From an uncultured Lachnospiraceae bacterium (GTDB lineage Bacteria; Bacillota; Clostridia; Lachnospirales; Lachnospiraceae), in contig CAJORC010000029.1 in assembly GCA_905236615.1 (NCBI GenBank), forward strand, positions 1 through 6,210: a stretch of 6,210 bases of DNA, given 5' to 3'. Both the position numbers and the translations under genes were made by a program. Shown piece by piece: positions 4,069 to 6,210 of this stretch; position 1 is the first letter of the stretch; each line of letters begins with the position of its first letter. The notes below the pieces were generated by a model, which was not told the origin of the DNA, searched no databases, and was given only the letters and a program-made list of their open reading frames with translations.

Positions 4069-5822
4069 ATCATAAGACAAAGAAACTGATAATACTAAAT
4101 ATCCCGTATGTATTGATAGGGCTCTTCTGCACAAACTTAGGTGAGGCTTGGAGAATATCATGGGGAAGTACTGTTTCCGAAAAATTGCAGGGAATCGTAA
4201 TATATGGTGGTCTTAAGGCTGCATTTTCCAATATTTTCCCAAGCCTTAACCCATTTGACCTGCTGATCGGAATCATCTTCGGAGCAGTACTTAGGCTCGC
4301 AGTCTGTCTTAAAGGTAAAAATGCAAAGAAATACCGGCACAATATGGAGTACGGTTCAGCCAGATGGGGAAATCATGATGATATAGCCCCTTTTGAGGAT
4401 TCGTCCTTTTCAAATAACATAATACTTTCGCAGACAGAACGAATAACAATGAGCAGCAGGCCTTCGAACCCCAAATATGCACGAAATAAAAATATGCTTA
4501 TTGTCGGTGGTTCCGGTTCAGGTAAAACACGTTTTGTATTAAAGCCAAACCTGCTCCAGATGCACTCATCATATGTGGTCACGGATCCAAAAGGCACCAT
4601 AGTTAATGAGATTGGAAATGCCTTTTTAGTGCATAAATATCGCATAAAGATTTTCAACACGATAAATTTCAAAAAATCAATGCACTATAATCCTTTTTCA
4701 TATATCCATTCGGAAAAGGATATCCTGAAGCTTGTGACTACGCTGATTGCGAACACCAAAGGTGATGGAAAGGACGGAGATGAATTTTGGACAAAGGCTG
4801 AGAAACTCCTTTATACCGCGCTCATTGGATATATACATTATGAAGCGCCGGTTGAGGAAAGGAACTTCTCTACTCTGCTTGAAATGATAAACTCGATGGA
4901 AGTCAGGGAAGATGATGAAAGCTTCAAAAACAGTGTCGATTTGCTGTTTGAAGAGCTTGAAGAAAGGAGCCCGGAGCACTTTGCAGTAAGGCAATATAAA
5001 AAGTATAAGTTAAGTGCCGGCAAAACAGCCAAAAGTATTTTGATTTCATGCGGTGCGAGGCTTGCCCCCTTCGATATCAGCGAACTTCGTGAGATAACTT
5101 CTTATGATGAACTTGATCTTGATACGATAGGTGACAGTAAGACGATTCTGTTTCTTATCATGTCTGATACGGATTCAACTTTCAATTTTTTAATCTCAAT
5201 GATATACAGCCAGCTTTTTAATCTCCTCTGTGAAAAGGCAGATGATGAATATGGCGGAAGACTTCCTGTTCCGGTGCGCTGTCTGATTGATGAGTGCGCA
5301 AATATAGGACAAATACCGCATCTTGAAAAGCTTATGGCAACCATACGAAGTCGTGATATCTCTGCAGCTCTCGTGCTTCAGGCAAAATCACAGCTAAAGG
5401 CTCTCTATAAAGACAATGCTGATACAATAATCGGCAACTGTGACAGCCAGATTTTTCTTGGCGGTTCTGAGCAGAGCACGCTTAAGGATCTGAATGCAAT
5501 ACTTGGAAAAGAAACCATTGATATCTATAACACAGGCGAGTCAAGAGGACAGAGCCAGAGTTATAACCTGAATTACCAAAAGCTCGGACACGAGCTCATG
5601 AGTATTGATGAACTTGCAGTAATGGATGGAAATAAATGTATCGTACAGCTCAGAGGTGTCAGACCTTTTCTTTCTGATAAATACGATCTGACCAAGCATC
5701 CGAATTACAAGTATACAGCAGACTCAGACAGCAGGAACTGGTTTGATATAGAAAAATTCCTCAATCACAAATTAATACTTAAGGATGATGATGTTTACAA
5801 CGTCATCGAACTGGATGATTAA
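4065..5822 (+). CDS. VirD4-like type IV coupling protein (CD1115-type)
   Basis: 585 residues. The start is set by AGGGAG at 4051-4056 and overlaps the PcfB stop as ATGA. Two N-terminal membrane segments are at about 8-24 (LIILNIPYVLIGLF) and 65-81 (FDLLIGIIFGAVLRLAV), with the rest cytosolic. Next comes MEYGSARWG (94-102), common in this family before the ATPase. Walker A is GGSGSGKT (148-155), VTDPKG is at 172-177, and Walker B is CLIDECANIG with D409 and E410. The helical all-alpha insert (about 235-350) and the motor end ALVLQAKSQLKALY (435-448) are in place. All key residues are present and the length is normal for the family. It pumps relaxase-bound single-stranded DNA into the mating channel as a hexamer at the membrane. 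It is the last gene before a strong terminator. Confidence 0.95.
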   Translation: MNHKTKKLIILNIPYVLIGLFCTNLGEAWRISWGSTVSEKLQGIVIYGGLKAAFSNIFPSLNPFDLLIGIIFGAVLRLAVCLKGKNAKKYRHNMEYGSARWGNHDDIAPFEDSSFSNNIILSQTERITMSSRPSNPKYARNKNMLIVGGSGSGKTRFVLKPNLLQMHSSYVVTDPKGTIVNEIGNAFLVHKYRIKIFNTINFKKSMHYNPFSYIHSEKDILKLVTTLIANTKGDGKDGDEFWTKAEKLLYTALIGYIHYEAPVEERNFSTLLEMINSMEVREDDESFKNSVDLLFEELEERSPEHFAVRQYKKYKLSAGKTAKSILISCGARLAPFDISELREITSYDELDLDTIGDSKTILFLIMSDTDSTFNFLISMIYSQLFNLLCEKADDEYGGRLPVPVRCLIDECANIGQIPHLEKLMATIRSRDISAALVLQAKSQLKALYKDNADTIIGNCDSQIFLGGSEQSTLKDLNAILGKETIDIYNTGESRGQSQSYNLNYQKLGHELMSIDELAVMDGNKCIVQLRGVRPFLSDKYDLTKHPNYKYTADSDSRNWFDIEKFLNHKLILKDDDVYNVIELDD

Positions 5823-5863
5823 AGCTCTCTGACAGTAATAAAAACTGTCAGCAGGGCTTTTTT
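5823..5863 (+). terminator. Intrinsic terminator after the VirD4-like gene
   Basis: ACTGTCAG (5844-5851) pairs perfectly with CTGACAGT (5829-5836), and the stem extends outward through AGCTCT (5823-5828) against AGGGCT (5853-5858) with a one-base bulge and one wobble or mismatch. TTTTTT follows at 5858-5863. It begins one base after the stop codon. It would reduce or separate transcription of the Maff2 gene and whatever lies beyond. Confidence 0.85.
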
Positions 5864-6067
5864 CTATATGCGGCCGCATCTCCAGAGTCAGTCGGCGGGC
5901 TTTGGAAAAGACAACAGGATAGGGAAAGCGTACACAAAAGAAAAGGAGGAAGAAACCGGTGATGGATCCCTCAAAAAAAAAATAATGGGATTTGCTTTCC
6001 AGTTTATCTTGTAATCACAAAATTAGTTTATCAATCAATAAACAAAAATCCGGTTTCGAATTTCGGC
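5864..6067 (+). other. Region between terminator and Maff2 gene, with possible broken leader ORF
   Basis: 204 bp with no certain gene and no good promoter that I can find. It starts with the 12-bp palindrome ATGCGGCCGCAT (5868-5879). AAGGAGG at 5943-5949 is an excellent ribosome site for GTG 5959 or ATG 5962, but that frame reads only MDPSKKK and stops at 5983, right after ten A residues (5973-5982). The Maff2 frame is open from 5963 onward without a stop, one base out of register. Losing one A, or slippage on the run, would join the strong start to Maff2 and add about 35 residues with a hydrophobic part (FPVYLVITKLVY). Confidence 0.5.
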
Positions 6068-6210
6068 GTGGAATTCTTTAACAGCGCAATTGATACATTA
6101 CAGACAGTAGTAATCGCACTTGGTGCAGGTCTTGGAGTTTGGGGAGGCATAAACCTTCTTGAAGGGTATGGGAATGACAACCCCGGCGCGAAGAGCCAGG
6201 GCATGAAGCA
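6068..6210 (+). CDS. Maff2 family membrane protein, partial (3' end outside window)
   Basis: 47 codons are visible from GTG 6068, beginning EFFNSAIDTLQTVVIALGAG and followed by LGVWGGINLLEGYGNDNPG and AKSQGMK. This is the conserved N-terminus of Maff2 proteins, small membrane proteins coded next to the VirD4 gene in Tn1549/CTn-type ICEs. Residues about 12-32 form a Gly-rich membrane segment; a second is expected beyond the window. The exact role is unknown; a structural part of the mating channel is a reasonable inference from its place. GTG is chosen because family members usually start M-[AE]-FF, but no Shine-Dalgarno site precedes it, and a longer product starting near 5962 cannot be excluded if the frame is corrected. 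Confidence 0.82.
   Translation, partial: MEFFNSAIDTLQTVVIALGAGLGVWGGINLLEGYGNDNPGAKSQGMK

Noticed and set aside
4070..5344. Several minus-strand frames of 60-99 codons inside the VirD4-like gene
   Set aside because: Shadows of a well-supported gene; no ribosome sites and low-complexity Ser/Leu-rich translations.
5868..6014. Plus-strand 48-codon frame ending in GFAFQFIL
   Set aside because: Starts inside a palindrome directly after a terminator with no ribosome site. It may be part of a broken leader frame before Maff2 but cannot be called a gene.
5864..6067. Remnant of a group II intron or insertion sequence before Maff2
   Set aside because: No domain V-like hairpin, terminal inverted repeats, target duplication or reverse-transcriptase or transposase fragment could be found.
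1..6210. CRISPR array, tRNA or rRNA gene, riboswitch
   Set aside because: No regularly spaced repeats of 24-37 bp, no cloverleaf with T-loop sequence and no rRNA or known riboswitch core seen on either strand.

Overview
The window reads as part of an integrative and conjugative element (ICE) of the Tn1549/CTn type from a low-to-mid GC Gram-positive gut bacterium of the Clostridia, most likely Lachnospiraceae. The main evidence is the rightward gene order DUF5688 protein, PcfB-like protein (DUF3801), VirD4-like coupling ATPase and Maff2-like protein, which is typical of conjugation modules of these elements. Strong Shine-Dalgarno sites, intrinsic terminators with U-tracts and AT-rich intergenic DNA fit the same host group. 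No integrase, relaxase or cargo gene lies inside the window.

Left part (1-2185): four leftward genes. From right to left they are a 173-residue protein with a helix-turn-helix-like C-terminus (1664-2185), a 76-residue zinc-ribbon protein (1241-1471), an XRE-type repressor (605-970), and the N-terminal 167 residues of a protein ending in a sigma-70-region-4-like helix-turn-helix (1-503, running off the window). Three of the four look like DNA-binding regulators, so I read this side as the control region of the element. Two gene-free gaps here carry repeats: nested inverted repeats at 975-1130 and three TTWTTCCG repeats spaced exactly 11 bp at 1598-1627.

Divergent control region (2186-2519): a good leftward promoter (TTATCA, 17 bp, TATAAT) flanked by copies of TGATATA, then a rightward TATAAT box next to dyad sequences. 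Directly after it comes an 18-bp-stem hairpin that looks like a bidirectional terminator. It sits upstream of the conjugation operon, so it looks more like an attenuator than an end-of-gene terminator.

Right part (2520-6210): the DUF5688, PcfB and VirD4 genes overlap by 11 bp and 4 bp and are almost certainly one translationally coupled unit. PcfB and the VirD4 ATPase would together recruit the relaxase-DNA complex to the mating channel. A strong terminator follows the VirD4 gene, then a disordered 200-bp stretch, then the start of a Maff2-like membrane protein cut by the window edge. The Maff2 GTG start has no good ribosome site, whereas a strong one lies about 120 bp upstream in another frame, just before a run of ten A residues.

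I do not see a wholly new system. The points most worth following are the presumed attenuator, the repeat-rich gaps between regulators, a short C-terminal motif shared by the DUF5688 and PcfB proteins, and the broken or recoded region before Maff2.
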